Of a DNA stretch of 64,000 bases, positions 43,439-52,088 are shown in pieces. The stretch is taken from positions 3,162,001 through 3,226,000 of the forward strand of contig NZ_CP114289.2 in assembly GCF_027111315.2 (NCBI RefSeq). The letters run 5' to 3'. A model generated the notes under the pieces. It did no database searches and was not told the origin of the DNA. It worked only from the letters and a program-made list of their open reading frames with translations. The translations under genes and the position numbers were made by a program. Position 1 is the first letter of the stretch. Each line of letters begins with the position of its first letter. Source of the stretch: Flavobacterium limnophilum. Lineage in GTDB: Bacteria; Bacteroidota; Bacteroidia; Flavobacteriales; Flavobacteriaceae.

Positions 43439-43503
43439 AAAAATTTTAAAAATGAAAGCCCTGAACAAATTCACGGAAAACTATTCCGATTAAATGGAAA
43501 CCG

Positions 43504-43511
43504 TATCTTTG
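43504..43511 (+). promoter_or_regulatory. mvaA -7 element
   Basis: TATCTTTG, exact TAnnTTTG, 28 bp before the start codon at 43540. Confidence 0.55.
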
Positions 43512-43539
43512 CCGCATCAAAAACCGTTATCTAAAGACC

Positions 43540-44862
43540 ATGAGCAACGCCGTCGCCGGATTTTCTAAATTATCCAAAGAAGAAAAAATAAACTGGATTG
43601 CCAAAGAATATTTTTCCAATCCCGAAGAAGCCATTTCCATCCTTAAAAACTATTGGAATGCGGACGAAAAACTCCAAAAATTACACGATGAATTCATAGA
43701 AAACACAATAAGCAATTTCTACATTCCACTTGGCGTTGCGCCCAATTTCTTGATTAACAGCAAATACAGCAGCATTCCCATGGCTATTGAGGAAAGTTCC
43801 GTGGTGGCTGCAGCATCAAAATCGGCGAAATTCTGGTCCACTCGTGGCGGATTTAAAGCTACCGTCATCGACACCGAAAAAATAGGTCAGGTACATTTTA
43901 TATTCAAAGGCGACGAATCAAAACTGGAATTGTTCTTTACCCAGATTAAAAACAAATTCTTCACCAACACCGAAAGCATCACCAAAAACATGCAAAAACG
44001 CGGCGGCGGAATTCTGGATATTGCCCTGAATGACAAAACCAATTTATTGCCCAACTACTTTCAACTGCACGCCACTTTCGACACCAAAGACAGTATGGGA
44101 GCGAATTTTATCAATTCGTGTTTGGAGCAATTTGCCAAAACCTTGAAAGAAGAAGCCCAAGTTTATGATTTGTTTACCGAGGAAGAAAAGGACATCGAAG
44201 TCGTGATGAGCATTCTCTCAAATTATGTTCCAAACTGCATTGTTCGTGCAGAAGTTTCCTGTCCTGTTGACGACTTGGTCGAAAAACACATCCCGAATCC
44301 AAAAGCCTTTGCCGAAAGATTCGTTCGTGCCGTTCAAATCGCCGAAGTGGAACCTTTTCGAGCCGTAACCCACAACAAGGGAATCATGAACGGAATCGAC
44401 GCCGTCGTGTTGGCCACGGGCAATGATTTCCGTGCAGTCGAAGCCGGAATTCACGCTTATGCTTCCCGAAACGGAAATTACACAAGTTTGTCGCACGCCA
44501 AAATCGAAAACGGTATTTTTAATTTTTGGCTGGAAGTTCCGTTGGCATTAGGAACCGTTGGTGGACTGACTTCGTTGCATCCATTGGTAAAATTATGTTT
44601 GGAAATGCTGGAAAATCCATCTGCGAAAGAGTTGATGCAATTTGTGGCGGTTGCCGGCTTGGCACAAAATTTTGCAGCCTTGCGCTCGTTGACCACCACG
44701 GGAATTCAAGACGGACACATGAAAATGCACCTGAACAACATCCTGAACCAATTCGACGCGAATGATGAAGAACGACTTTTGATTCGAAAACACTTCAAGC
44801 ACCACGTGGTTTCGCACAGTGCCGTTGTGGAATATATTGAAATTTTAAGAAGACAAATTTAA
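43540..44862 (+). CDS. mvaA: Hydroxymethylglutaryl-CoA reductase, class II
   Basis: A 440-residue enzyme interconverting HMG-CoA and mevalonate. Active-site blocks match class II enzymes: PMAIEESSVVAAASKSAKFW (catalytic Glu), THNKGIMNGIDAVVLATGND (catalytic Lys and Asp), and FKHHVVSHSAVVEY near the C-terminus (catalytic His). In databases this class is often labelled degradative, but in Bacteroidota it feeds isoprenoid synthesis. The GHMP kinase downstream supports a biosynthetic role. Confidence 0.93.
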   Translation: MSNAVAGFSKLSKEEKINWIAKEYFSNPEEAISILKNYWNADEKLQKLHDEFIENTISNFYIPLGVAPNFLINSKYSSIPMAIEESSVVAAASKSAKFWSTRGGFKATVIDTEKIGQVHFIFKGDESKLELFFTQIKNKFFTNTESITKNMQKRGGGILDIALNDKTNLLPNYFQLHATFDTKDSMGANFINSCLEQFAKTLKEEAQVYDLFTEEEKDIEVVMSILSNYVPNCIVRAEVSCPVDDLVEKHIPNPKAFAERFVRAVQIAEVEPFRAVTHNKGIMNGIDAVVLATGNDFRAVEAGIHAYASRNGNYTSLSHAKIENGIFNFWLEVPLALGTVGGLTSLHPLVKLCLEMLENPSAKELMQFVAVAGLAQNFAALRSLTTTGIQDGHMKMHLNNILNQFDANDEERLLIRKHFKHHVVSHSAVVEYIEILRRQI

Positions 44863-44866
44863 TATC

Positions 44867-44926
44867 AACCACAAATTGTACAAATTATCACGAATTAATT
44901 TGTGATAATTTGTGCAATTTGTGGTT
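44867..44926. repeat. Inverted repeat of ACAAATT words between mvaA and the GHMP kinase
   Basis: 25-bp arms (44867-44891 and 44902-44926) with one mismatch and a 10-nt loop start 4 bp after the mvaA stop. The hairpin would be very stable in RNA, but it has no T-run, so it is not a normal terminator. Confidence 0.85.
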
Positions 44927-44948
44927 AAAAGAGAACCCTATAAACTAA

Positions 44949-45866
44949 ATGAAAAAAGAATTTTACAGTAACGGAAAATTATTAATCACGGGAGAATATT
45001 TGGTTCTTGATGGTGCGAAAGCTTTTGCCTTGCCCACCAAATTTGGACAAAACCTGATTGTGGAAAAAGGCGGCAACCAAGAAATAAAATGGACCAGTTT
45101 CGATTCAGATGGAAGTATTTGGCTGGAAGAAACGCTTTCATTTGAAGACATTTTCCAAAAAAAAATTGCCGATTCATCAACTTCCAAAAGAAACACCTTA
45201 ATCGAAATCCTGCACCAAGGGCATTTATTGAATCCTGATACAATTCCAAAATCAGAAGGTTTTCAAATCAAAACGACACTTACTTTTCCCAGAAATTGGG
45301 GCTTGGGAACTTCCTCTACCTTGATCAACAATATTGCGCAGTGGCTGAAAATTGACGCCTTTGTGTTGCTGAACAACAGTTTTGGTGGCAGCGGATATGA
45401 TATTGCTTGCGCCCAAAACAACAATCCTATTTTGTATCATTTGGAAAACGGAAATCCTGTTGTCGAAAAAGTAACTTTCGAACCTGAATTTGCCAAAAAC
45501 CTGCATTTCGTTTATCTGGACAAAAAGCAAAGCAGCAAGGCAGCCATCGCTTCTTATTACAACAACAAGAACGAAGACTTGGTCGAAAACATCACCAAGA
45601 TTGACTTGCTGACACAAGAGGTTTTAAATACCAAAACCCTTCGGGAATTTGCCACGGCATTGGAAGAACACGAAGCCGAAATGAGCAACATTCTTGAAAT
45701 GAAAACCATAAAAGAATCCTTGTTTCCCGATTTTGACGGCATCATCAAAAGTCTTGGTGCTTGGGGAGGCGATTTTGTTTTGGCCATCGCCAAAGAAAAC
45801 CCGACCGATTATTTCAGGGAAAGAGGTTTCAAAACAATCGTTTCTTATAAGGATATGATATTGTAG
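44949..45866 (+). CDS. GYDIA-type GHMP kinase
   Basis: A 305-residue member of the galactokinase/homoserine/mevalonate/phosphomevalonate kinase superfamily. It starts with FYSNGKLLITGEYLVLDGAKA (typical of mevalonate-type GHMP kinases), carries the ATP loop as NWGLGTSSTLINN, and has the name-giving GGSGYDIACA motif. The C-terminal glycine motif is SLGAWGGDFVLA. Its place after HMG-CoA reductase points to a mevalonate or phosphomevalonate step, but the exact substrate cannot be read from sequence. Confidence 0.87.
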   Translation: MKKEFYSNGKLLITGEYLVLDGAKAFALPTKFGQNLIVEKGGNQEIKWTSFDSDGSIWLEETLSFEDIFQKKIADSSTSKRNTLIEILHQGHLLNPDTIPKSEGFQIKTTLTFPRNWGLGTSSTLINNIAQWLKIDAFVLLNNSFGGSGYDIACAQNNNPILYHLENGNPVVEKVTFEPEFAKNLHFVYLDKKQSSKAAIASYYNNKNEDLVENITKIDLLTQEVLNTKTLREFATALEEHEAEMSNILEMKTIKESLFPDFDGIIKSLGAWGGDFVLAIAKENPTDYFRERGFKTIVSYKDMIL

Positions 45867-45960
45867 TTCTAGGAAATTTTATTTGTATTCATTTCTGGGT
45901 AACGGCAAAACTAATAAAATACAAACCCTCTGGTGCGGAGGACTAATCAAATTGAGATAT

Positions 45961-46344
45961 TTATCGCATATCAGAACTATTAGGCACCTTCAAAAATGTA
46001 AATTCATTTATTATGTCTATTGTTTCTTCACCAGATTTTAAAGGCCGTAATTGCAATTCTGTACCCTTAATTTTGAAATAATGTTCAGATTTGGAAATTC
46101 CTCGACCTAAGGATAGAATCGAGTCATATTTTATAATATACTTAAAGTAAGTCGTGGTTTTAAAATTAGAGTAAAATATTGAGCCACTTCCATCTTTATT
46201 AAAATATAATTCGGCAGAAGTCTCAGGAATCTTTCCTGTCCAATGACCAACCAGTCTATTCTTTTCTAATTTCGTATTAGAGCAATTTATCAGTAAAAAC
46301 AAACACGCTAATCTACTGTATTTAAAAAGTTTTGTTGACATCAT
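45961..46344 (-). CDS. Small lipoprotein of unknown function
   Basis: A 127-residue protein with signal MMSTKLFKYSRLACLFLL and lipobox LLINC. The mature part reads LVGHWTGKIPETSAELYFNKDGSGSI, similar in style to lipocalin-like or DUF4488-type domains, in which a GxW and a DGSG turn recur. I cannot name a family with confidence. It stands alone between the GHMP kinase (converging) and the ppiD terminator. The 200-bp gap upstream holds only that terminator. Confidence 0.7.
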   Translation of the reverse strand: MMSTKLFKYSRLACLFLLINCSNTKLEKNRLVGHWTGKIPETSAELYFNKDGSGSIFYSNFKTTTYFKYIIKYDSILSLGRGISKSEHYFKIKGTELQLRPLKSGEETIDIINEFTFLKVPNSSDMR

Positions 46345-46497
46345 CTGTTTTTTGTATTGTTACCGCAATATTTGTTTGCACATCTACATCCCGACAACGA
46401 GGATTTCCAATCCGTATCCATTTCAATTGTCCACCAACCAAATCTACTAAAAATATCATTCATTACAGAAAAACAATTAGCTACAATCCAAAACAAA

Positions 46498-46523
46498 AAA
46501 AATCCCGATTGCTCGGGATTTTT
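46498..46523 (-). terminator. ppiD terminator
   Basis: On the minus strand AAAATCCCGA-GCAA-TCGGGATTTT is followed by further T. It is the same stem and loop, base for base, as the accD terminator at 21307. Confidence 0.9.
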
Positions 46524-46544
46524 ATATTTAAGACAGTGTTCAAT

Positions 46545-48644
46545 TTAGTATTGGAATTTGCTTCTGTTGTCTTCAATTTTTGCAATATCTTTCAAAGCTG
46601 GAACCACTCTGTTGGCATCACCTGCGCTTTGCGCTTTTAATTTACTCACGTAAGCTGCGTGGCTTTTCAAGGCTGGTGCTTTGAAAGTACTTTTGTTCAA
46701 CACTACATAAACTCCAGTGTTCCCTTCGATTGGAGCAGACAGTTTTCCTGTTGCCAATGCGAATGCGTTTCCAACCACTTTAGGCTCTTGTCCCACTCCA
46801 CCTGTCAAAACTGGGTTATCCATAGTAACGTCCACAGCTTGTTGAATTGGTGCACGAACTGCTTTTGCAATGGCATCCAATGAGCTTCCAGTCATTTTAG
46901 CTTTGATTAACTCGGCTTTTTTCTTGTTTTTAAGAATTGGCTCTACATAAGATCTAACCACGTCAACAGCCATTAATCCTTCGTCATTTACTTTTTTAAG
47001 TTTGGCAATCACGTGACCCAAATTAGCCACTTCAAATCTTTTGATGGCTCCAACGTCTGTTCCGTCTTCAAATGCCCATCTCACGATATTTCTTTGGTTT
47101 CCTAATGGCCCAAAAGATTCGTCCATAGCTTTTGCACTTACTGGCATTGCGACAGTCAATTTCATTGCTGCTGCAGTTTTATTGAAATCTTTATCGATAG
47201 CATCCATTTCGAATTTGGTTGCTTGAGTAAAAACTTTATCCGAAGTAGCTTCTGAAGCATCCACTTTTTGGGCGATAGTTGCCAAACGAACTCCGTCTTG
47301 CTTGTCTGTTACTTTAATGATATGGAAACCAAAAGGAGTTTCTACCAAACCAACTTTTCCAATTGGGCTACCGAACACAAAATCATTGAAAGGTTTTACC
47401 ATTTGGTTTGGACCAAAAAATCCTAAATCACCACCTTGTTGTGCAGATGAATCATCCGATGCAGTGAAAGCCAACATCAAGAAACTATCAGGATTTGAAT
47501 TTACTTGAGCCAAGATAGCTTCTGCTTTTGCTTTTGCTTCTTCTTTGGTTCTTTTTTCTTTTGTGTTTGGAGTTTGAGAACCTTCGTAACCGATAAGAAT
47601 GTGGCTTGCTTTTGCATTTACCCCAACTTTTCTACCCAATGATTTAGAAATACAATAGTATTTTCCGAACATGTAAGGCCCGTAAATTTCTCCTGGAGCC
47701 AAGTTGTACAATTTATCGGCATCTACAGCTGGCAAATCTTTTTTGGCCACATAAGTAGAATCATAAGGAACGTCAGAATTTGAATTTACGAATTCAACCA
47801 CGTTTGTAGCTGCTTTGAATCCTGGCAAAGTATCGTTTTTTCCAGTTGCTTGGTTGTACACCACGCTTCCTGACAACAAAGCACTTACTTTGGCTTTTAC
47901 TTCAGCTACATCTTCCGGAGAAGCTTTGTCTTCGATCAAGACATATTCGATTTCGCGAGTTTCGTCGGCTTTGTATTTTTTCTCGTTTTTCTTCATGAAC
48001 GCAACAATTTCATCATCTGAAACTTTTACATCACTGTCTTTAATGGTAGAATACAATCCGGCAACATAAGCAAAGCTTGCTTTGTTTGATTCCATTTCAT
48101 ATTTCAATTTTCCTTCACTTTCAGTAGTGTATAATCCCGCTTTTATCAAATTACCGTAAATTTGATATTTGGCATTCAACTCGGCATCTTTTTCCCTGTC
48201 TTTCAAGAATTGTGCTTGCTCAGGATTTGACTTGAAGTATTCCTTGAATTTTGCTTCGTCAAAACCTCCCGCAGCGTTCAAAAACAATGGGTTTTTTCCA
48301 ATGTTTTGATCTGCTTTCAAGATTTCCAAGATGTGTTTTGAACCTACTCTCAATCCCAATTTATCAAACTGTGATGTTAGCAAAGCAATGGTAACTTCTT
48401 GATCCCAAACTCTATTGGCGGCTGCAGTTGCAGTAATTCCTTGTTGACTTTTTTCAACATTGCTCACTTTTACCCTAAAGTCTTCAAATGAAATATCTTT
48501 TCCATTTATGCTTCCCACATCTTTAGAAGTACTACCAAAATTTCCTTTATCAAAAAGACTTGGTACTAGAAATGCAAATAATGCGAATGCAATAACCACT
48601 ATCATTAAAGCGGAACGTTGTCTAATTTTTGCTAAAACTGCCAT
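46545..48644 (-). CDS. ppiD: Membrane-anchored peptidyl-prolyl isomerase PpiD-like
   Basis: A 699-residue periplasmic chaperone/PPIase from MAVLAKIRQRSALMIVVIAF (an upstream ATG at 48686 adds 14 residues). An N-terminal transmembrane anchor (about 13-30) is followed by a SurA_N-like helical domain and a parvulin domain at about 345-445 (KASHILIGYEG, then GGDLGFFGPNQMV and VETPFGFHIIKV). A second, degenerate parvulin-like region follows. It assists folding of outer-membrane proteins as they leave the Sec translocon. It is the last gene of the coaX cluster; TATTTTCG about 45 bp upstream is a weak -7. Confidence 0.92.
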   Translation of the reverse strand: MAVLAKIRQRSALMIVVIAFALFAFLVPSLFDKGNFGSTSKDVGSINGKDISFEDFRVKVSNVEKSQQGITATAAANRVWDQEVTIALLTSQFDKLGLRVGSKHILEILKADQNIGKNPLFLNAAGGFDEAKFKEYFKSNPEQAQFLKDREKDAELNAKYQIYGNLIKAGLYTTESEGKLKYEMESNKASFAYVAGLYSTIKDSDVKVSDDEIVAFMKKNEKKYKADETREIEYVLIEDKASPEDVAEVKAKVSALLSGSVVYNQATGKNDTLPGFKAATNVVEFVNSNSDVPYDSTYVAKKDLPAVDADKLYNLAPGEIYGPYMFGKYYCISKSLGRKVGVNAKASHILIGYEGSQTPNTKEKRTKEEAKAKAEAILAQVNSNPDSFLMLAFTASDDSSAQQGGDLGFFGPNQMVKPFNDFVFGSPIGKVGLVETPFGFHIIKVTDKQDGVRLATIAQKVDASEATSDKVFTQATKFEMDAIDKDFNKTAAAMKLTVAMPVSAKAMDESFGPLGNQRNIVRWAFEDGTDVGAIKRFEVANLGHVIAKLKKVNDEGLMAVDVVRSYVEPILKNKKKAELIKAKMTGSSLDAIAKAVRAPIQQAVDVTMDNPVLTGGVGQEPKVVGNAFALATGKLSAPIEGNTGVYVVLNKSTFKAPALKSHAAYVSKLKAQSAGDANRVVPALKDIAKIEDNRSKFQY

Positions 48645-48752
48645 TTTTATTGTTGTTAATTTTATATTCAGTTTGCGAAAATACAATTATCTAATTAATA
48701 ATTATACTACTAACACTATATTTTACAAGAAAATTTGATTTCCCAAAAAAAA

Positions 48753-50012
48753 TCAATCTTTTATTGTCATTTTGACCAATTCAATTTTCTTGTTTGTGGC
48801 TTCTTCGATAATAAAATGGAAGTTTCCAATGGTAATCACATCGCCTTTTTGAGGAATTTCTTTGGTAAAATCCACAATAAAACCGCCTAGAGTTCCGTAA
48901 GAATCGCTTTCGGGAATATTGAGTTTATAGGTCAAGTTCAGATATTCGACATCCAATCGTGCCGAAAAAACATAAACATCTTCTTCCAGTTCTTTTTCGG
49001 TCAATTCTTCGTCAGAATCGTGTTCGTCTTCTATTTCGCCAAAAAGTTCTTCGACAATGTCTTCAATGGTAATGATTCCAGAAGTCCCCCCATATTCGTC
49101 GAGAACAACAGCCACGCTTTTTCGTTTTTTGGTCAACAAATTCATGGCATCTTTAATGTAAATTGTTTCGGGAACAAATTCGACTGGAATCACGATTGAC
49201 TTGATGTTTTTTGGTTTTTTGAACAAATCAAAGGAATGCACGTAGCCAATAATATCGTCGAGCGAATTTTGATACACGACAATCTTGGAATAGCCAGTTT
49301 CTATAAACAATGTTTTCAATTCAGCAACGGAATCAAAAACATCAACTGCCACAATCTCCGTTCTTGGCGTCATGACATCCCGGGCTTTCACACCCGAAAA
49401 ATCAAGGGCATTTTGAAACATTTGAATCTCCGAATCCATTTCTTCGTTGTCCTCAACGGTGCTCATTTGCTCGGTGATATAGTTCCCAAGTTCCGCTTTG
49501 CTGAAATACAAAGGCAATTGATCGCCTCCGGTTTTGAAGAATTTTTTCAGAACAAAATCGGAAACCCAGATAAAGAAAGAGGATACATAATAAAACAACA
49601 TGTAAAACCCATAAGCCGGAAGCGCAAAAACCTTTATCAAGGCATTGGCATAGATTTGAAAAAAGACTTTAGACAGAAACATGGCCGTTAGCAACACCAC
49701 TATTGTAGTCAACAGGATTTGAATCATCAAACTCAACAGTCCTGAAAAATGAAACTGGAAATATTCGAACCAACCCATCAACAATTCGCCCATTAAAAAC
49801 CCATAAACCACCAATGAAAGGGTGTTGCCAATGAGCATTGCCGCAATGAATTTTGAAGGTTCTTGGGTAAGTTTCGCAAGGATGTTGGAAATAAAACTGT
49901 CCTGCTTTTTTTCTATTTCAAGGTAAATTTTATTGGAAGAAATGAAGGCTATTTCCATTCCAGAGAAAAAGGCACTTAGTAGTAAGCATACTATTATGAC
50001 ACCTATTTCCAT
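48753..50012 (-). CDS. CNNM/CorC-type transporter (hemolysin family) with CBS pair
   Basis: A 419-residue membrane protein. The N-terminal CNNM (DUF21) domain with about four helices (1-150; LSAFFSGMEIAFISSNKI is the signature) precedes a CBS pair (about 210-330, with DVMTPRTEIVAVD and LLTKKRKSVAVVLDEYGGTSGIIT) and a CorC_HlyC domain at the end (YGTLGGFIVDFTKEIPQKGD). Relatives export magnesium or cobalt. GldE of the gliding machinery has the same architecture, but the usual gldD and ssb neighbours are absent, so I do not use that name. Confidence 0.9.
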   Translation of the reverse strand: MEIGVIIVCLLLSAFFSGMEIAFISSNKIYLEIEKKQDSFISNILAKLTQEPSKFIAAMLIGNTLSLVVYGFLMGELLMGWFEYFQFHFSGLLSLMIQILLTTIVVLLTAMFLSKVFFQIYANALIKVFALPAYGFYMLFYYVSSFFIWVSDFVLKKFFKTGGDQLPLYFSKAELGNYITEQMSTVEDNEEMDSEIQMFQNALDFSGVKARDVMTPRTEIVAVDVFDSVAELKTLFIETGYSKIVVYQNSLDDIIGYVHSFDLFKKPKNIKSIVIPVEFVPETIYIKDAMNLLTKKRKSVAVVLDEYGGTSGIITIEDIVEELFGEIEDEHDSDEELTEKELEEDVYVFSARLDVEYLNLTYKLNIPESDSYGTLGGFIVDFTKEIPQKGDVITIGNFHFIIEEATNKKIELVKMTIKD

Positions 50013-50015
50013 AAA

Positions 50016-50210
50016 TTAGGACTTCTTGTTTCGGTCTTCAAATTTATTGGCAAATCTTCGTCTAAAGAAAAACATAAAAACCGATAGGACGGCAATTCCC
50101 AGAAAAAGAAAATGTTGATCGTTGTCTTCGTTCCAAATTTCGACAGCTTTTATGGTAAAGAAAATAGCTGCAACAAGATATATGTATTGTGTGTATTTAA
50201 GGTAATTCAT
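50016..50210 (-). CDS. Small two-helix membrane protein
   Basis: A 64-residue protein with hydrophobic segments at about 8-24 and 33-48 and a basic tail (RRRFANKFEDRNKKS). The first helix starts next to tyrosines (YTQYIYLVAAIFF). It is 3 bp from the CNNM gene and 18 bp from lptC, so it is part of the cluster. No known family recognised. Confidence 0.7.
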   Translation of the reverse strand: MNYLKYTQYIYLVAAIFFTIKAVEIWNEDNDQHFLFLGIAVLSVFMFFFRRRFANKFEDRNKKS

Positions 50211-50228
50211 AATTGAGAATGTATAAAT

Positions 50229-50783
50229 TTAATCTGCCGATAAAACTTCACCGACTATGCTTTGTGAATTGATAACTTTAAAATCTTTGCTAAAATCGAT
50301 TCCTTTTCCGTTTGAAACCCCTTTTGGATCCGTAAATTTAAAGCTTTTTTCGGTAAAAAACCATTCGTTCTTTTGGTCAAAATACAACTGGTCAGTTTCC
50401 AGCATTTGTCCGTCTTGGGAATTAATTTTGACATTTCCTTTCAGATCGATAATGTTTGTTGCCTTGAAGGAAGTAGCATAATCCGATTTGATGTACGTCT
50501 TTTTTCCGTTTTTATCGTATAAAGTAACATCTATCCCTTTTGGAAATTCCGTAAAAGGAAAATCGACAGTGGCAAATTCCCGCATTTTTGGACTAATCAA
50601 CACGACTGTTATTCTACCGGAATCAGTGTATTTCAAATTGATTTTATCAGCTTCGCCACTGGGAACAAATTCCGAAAAATTGCTTTTTTGGACTTCCTTA
50701 AAATTACTTTCACATCCAAAAAGGAGTGCTATAACCATAACCAACACAGGCGCAAGAATTAGGTGTTTTTTTAATAAAGCCAT
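50229..50783 (-). CDS. lptC: LPS export protein LptC
   Basis: A periplasmic bridge component that receives lipopolysaccharide from LptBFG, 184 residues. The N-terminus (HLILAPVLVMVIALLFGC) looks like a lipoprotein signal with C24, the form common in Bacteroidota. The LptC beta-jellyroll follows, with YDKNGKKTYIKSDYA, NVKINSQDGQMLETDQLYFDQ and FFTEKSFKFTDPKG strands. The TPR or OMP neighbour upstream and the CNNM gene downstream are typical context in Flavobacteria. Confidence 0.9.
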   Translation of the reverse strand: MALLKKHLILAPVLVMVIALLFGCESNFKEVQKSNFSEFVPSGEADKINLKYTDSGRITVVLISPKMREFATVDFPFTEFPKGIDVTLYDKNGKKTYIKSDYATSFKATNIIDLKGNVKINSQDGQMLETDQLYFDQKNEWFFTEKSFKFTDPKGVSNGKGIDFSKDFKVINSQSIVGEVLSAD

Positions 50784-50834
50784 AAATTAAACTTAACAAA
50801 GCTGTTGATGATTATCAGGATATGAAATAGAATT

Positions 50835-52088
50835 TTAAAAGAATTTACGTTTCACGAACCATTTGTCATTCAATGTAAAACTTAGGCTGAAGCTGAAATA
50901 GTTTTCTTGAACCAAATCATGCGAAGTAGTTCCTTTTTGTCCGTATTCCACTCCCACGTTCAAATTAGAAAGAGAACCCGTTATTGGCAATCCCATTCCA
51001 AAAGTCAATGCTTTGTCATTTATTGAAGTTGAATTAACAATTAGTCCTGTTTTCTCAAATCGAAAACCTCCTCGGTATGTAATTCTTTGAACATAACTTG
51101 AAAATGGATTTGAGTTGGGCGTATAATATCCCCCAATACTGTATCTTTCATTTTTCTCGTAAGCAACATCATCGATGGTATTGTAATCATTAGCCAATTC
51201 GCCAACATCCTGAAAGGAAACTTCCCCTCCCAAAAGCCATTTCTTGGAATCTCCAACTCCTGCACCAAAAGTCCATTTCTGAGGCAATTTCAAATCTGTT
51301 TTTGTGGTTTTTTCGTCTGTGGCATCCACAACAGCCAAATCAAAAATGGAATTATAATTTACTGCGGCGATACTTCTTGTATTTTCAGCCTTCAAAGTAC
51401 TTGCCGGAGTGTAATACAAACTACTGAACACCGACAATTTATCCGTTAATTTAGTTTTATACATCATCCCGATGTTCAAGTTCATTCCCGACAAATTGGC
51501 CACGTTCAATTCACGAGACGCAATTGCACTTTCTTCAATATACTCCAAACTGTTACTTTGAATTTTTCCAAAGTTATAATACCCATTTACCCCGACATTC
51601 AAATTTGGAAGTATTTTATATCCAAAACCTAGAAAAACCCTGTTCAAACCTCCCCAACCATTAAATCGTTTGCTGATTTGGGCTGGATCTGGATTTATAT
51701 TGGCTATTCTGTATCCTACGGAAGAATAAGGAATCAATCCGAAAGCACCTCCGAATTTTTTCCCCAAAGGAATCCCCAAGGCCAAATAATCCAATGTTGT
51801 TTTTTGGGCAGTTGCCGACTCGATGCCTGATTTTTGTTTGGTATAATTACTCCCACCACCAATTATGAAAGCAGTCCATTTTAAATTGGCATAGCCTGCA
51901 GGATTTTGTAAATTAATGTGGGTACTGTCTTGGGCCATTGATATTCCTGCCATAGAACGGTTTTCCAGTGTCCCGCTAAATTTTACGTCACCAATTCCAT
52001 AAAAAGAATAAGGGGATGAAGTTCCTTCTTGGGAAAAAGAAACAAGTGTCATAAATAAACATGCACTTATTATAATTTTTTTAATCAT
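50835..52088 (-). CDS. Outer-membrane barrel protein, FadL/OmpP1-like
   Basis: A 417-residue protein with a signal peptide (MIKKIIISACLFMTLVSFSQ) and mature start EGTSSPYSFYGIGDVKFSG. The sequence alternates beta strands throughout (LNVGVNGYYNFG, LSVFSSLYYTPASTLK, WTFGAGVGDSKKW) and ends in WFVKRKFF, with terminal aromatics as in barrels. The SSPYSFYGIGD start resembles the FadL-like hydrophobic-compound porins of Bacteroidota, but the substrate is unknown. Its start overlaps coaX by 8 bp. Confidence 0.8.
   Translation of the reverse strand: MIKKIIISACLFMTLVSFSQEGTSSPYSFYGIGDVKFSGTLENRSMAGISMAQDSTHINLQNPAGYANLKWTAFIIGGGSNYTKQKSGIESATAQKTTLDYLALGIPLGKKFGGAFGLIPYSSVGYRIANINPDPAQISKRFNGWGGLNRVFLGFGYKILPNLNVGVNGYYNFGKIQSNSLEYIEESAIASRELNVANLSGMNLNIGMMYKTKLTDKLSVFSSLYYTPASTLKAENTRSIAAVNYNSIFDLAVVDATDEKTTKTDLKLPQKWTFGAGVGDSKKWLLGGEVSFQDVGELANDYNTIDDVAYEKNERYSIGGYYTPNSNPFSSYVQRITYRGGFRFEKTGLIVNSTSINDKALTFGMGLPITGSLSNLNVGVEYGQKGTTSHDLVQENYFSFSLSFTLNDKWFVKRKFF

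Noticed and set aside
46332..46640. Overlapping plus-strand ORFs of 63 and 102 residues between the small lipoprotein and ppiD
   Set aside because: They overlap the lipoprotein start, run through the ppiD terminator and into the ppiD 3' end; no signal, domain or initiation context supports them.
48753..50012. GldE (gliding motility) as the name for the CNNM/CorC protein
   Set aside because: Same architecture, but the usual gldD and ssb neighbours are missing and the gene sits in an lptC/coaX cluster, so the general name is safer.
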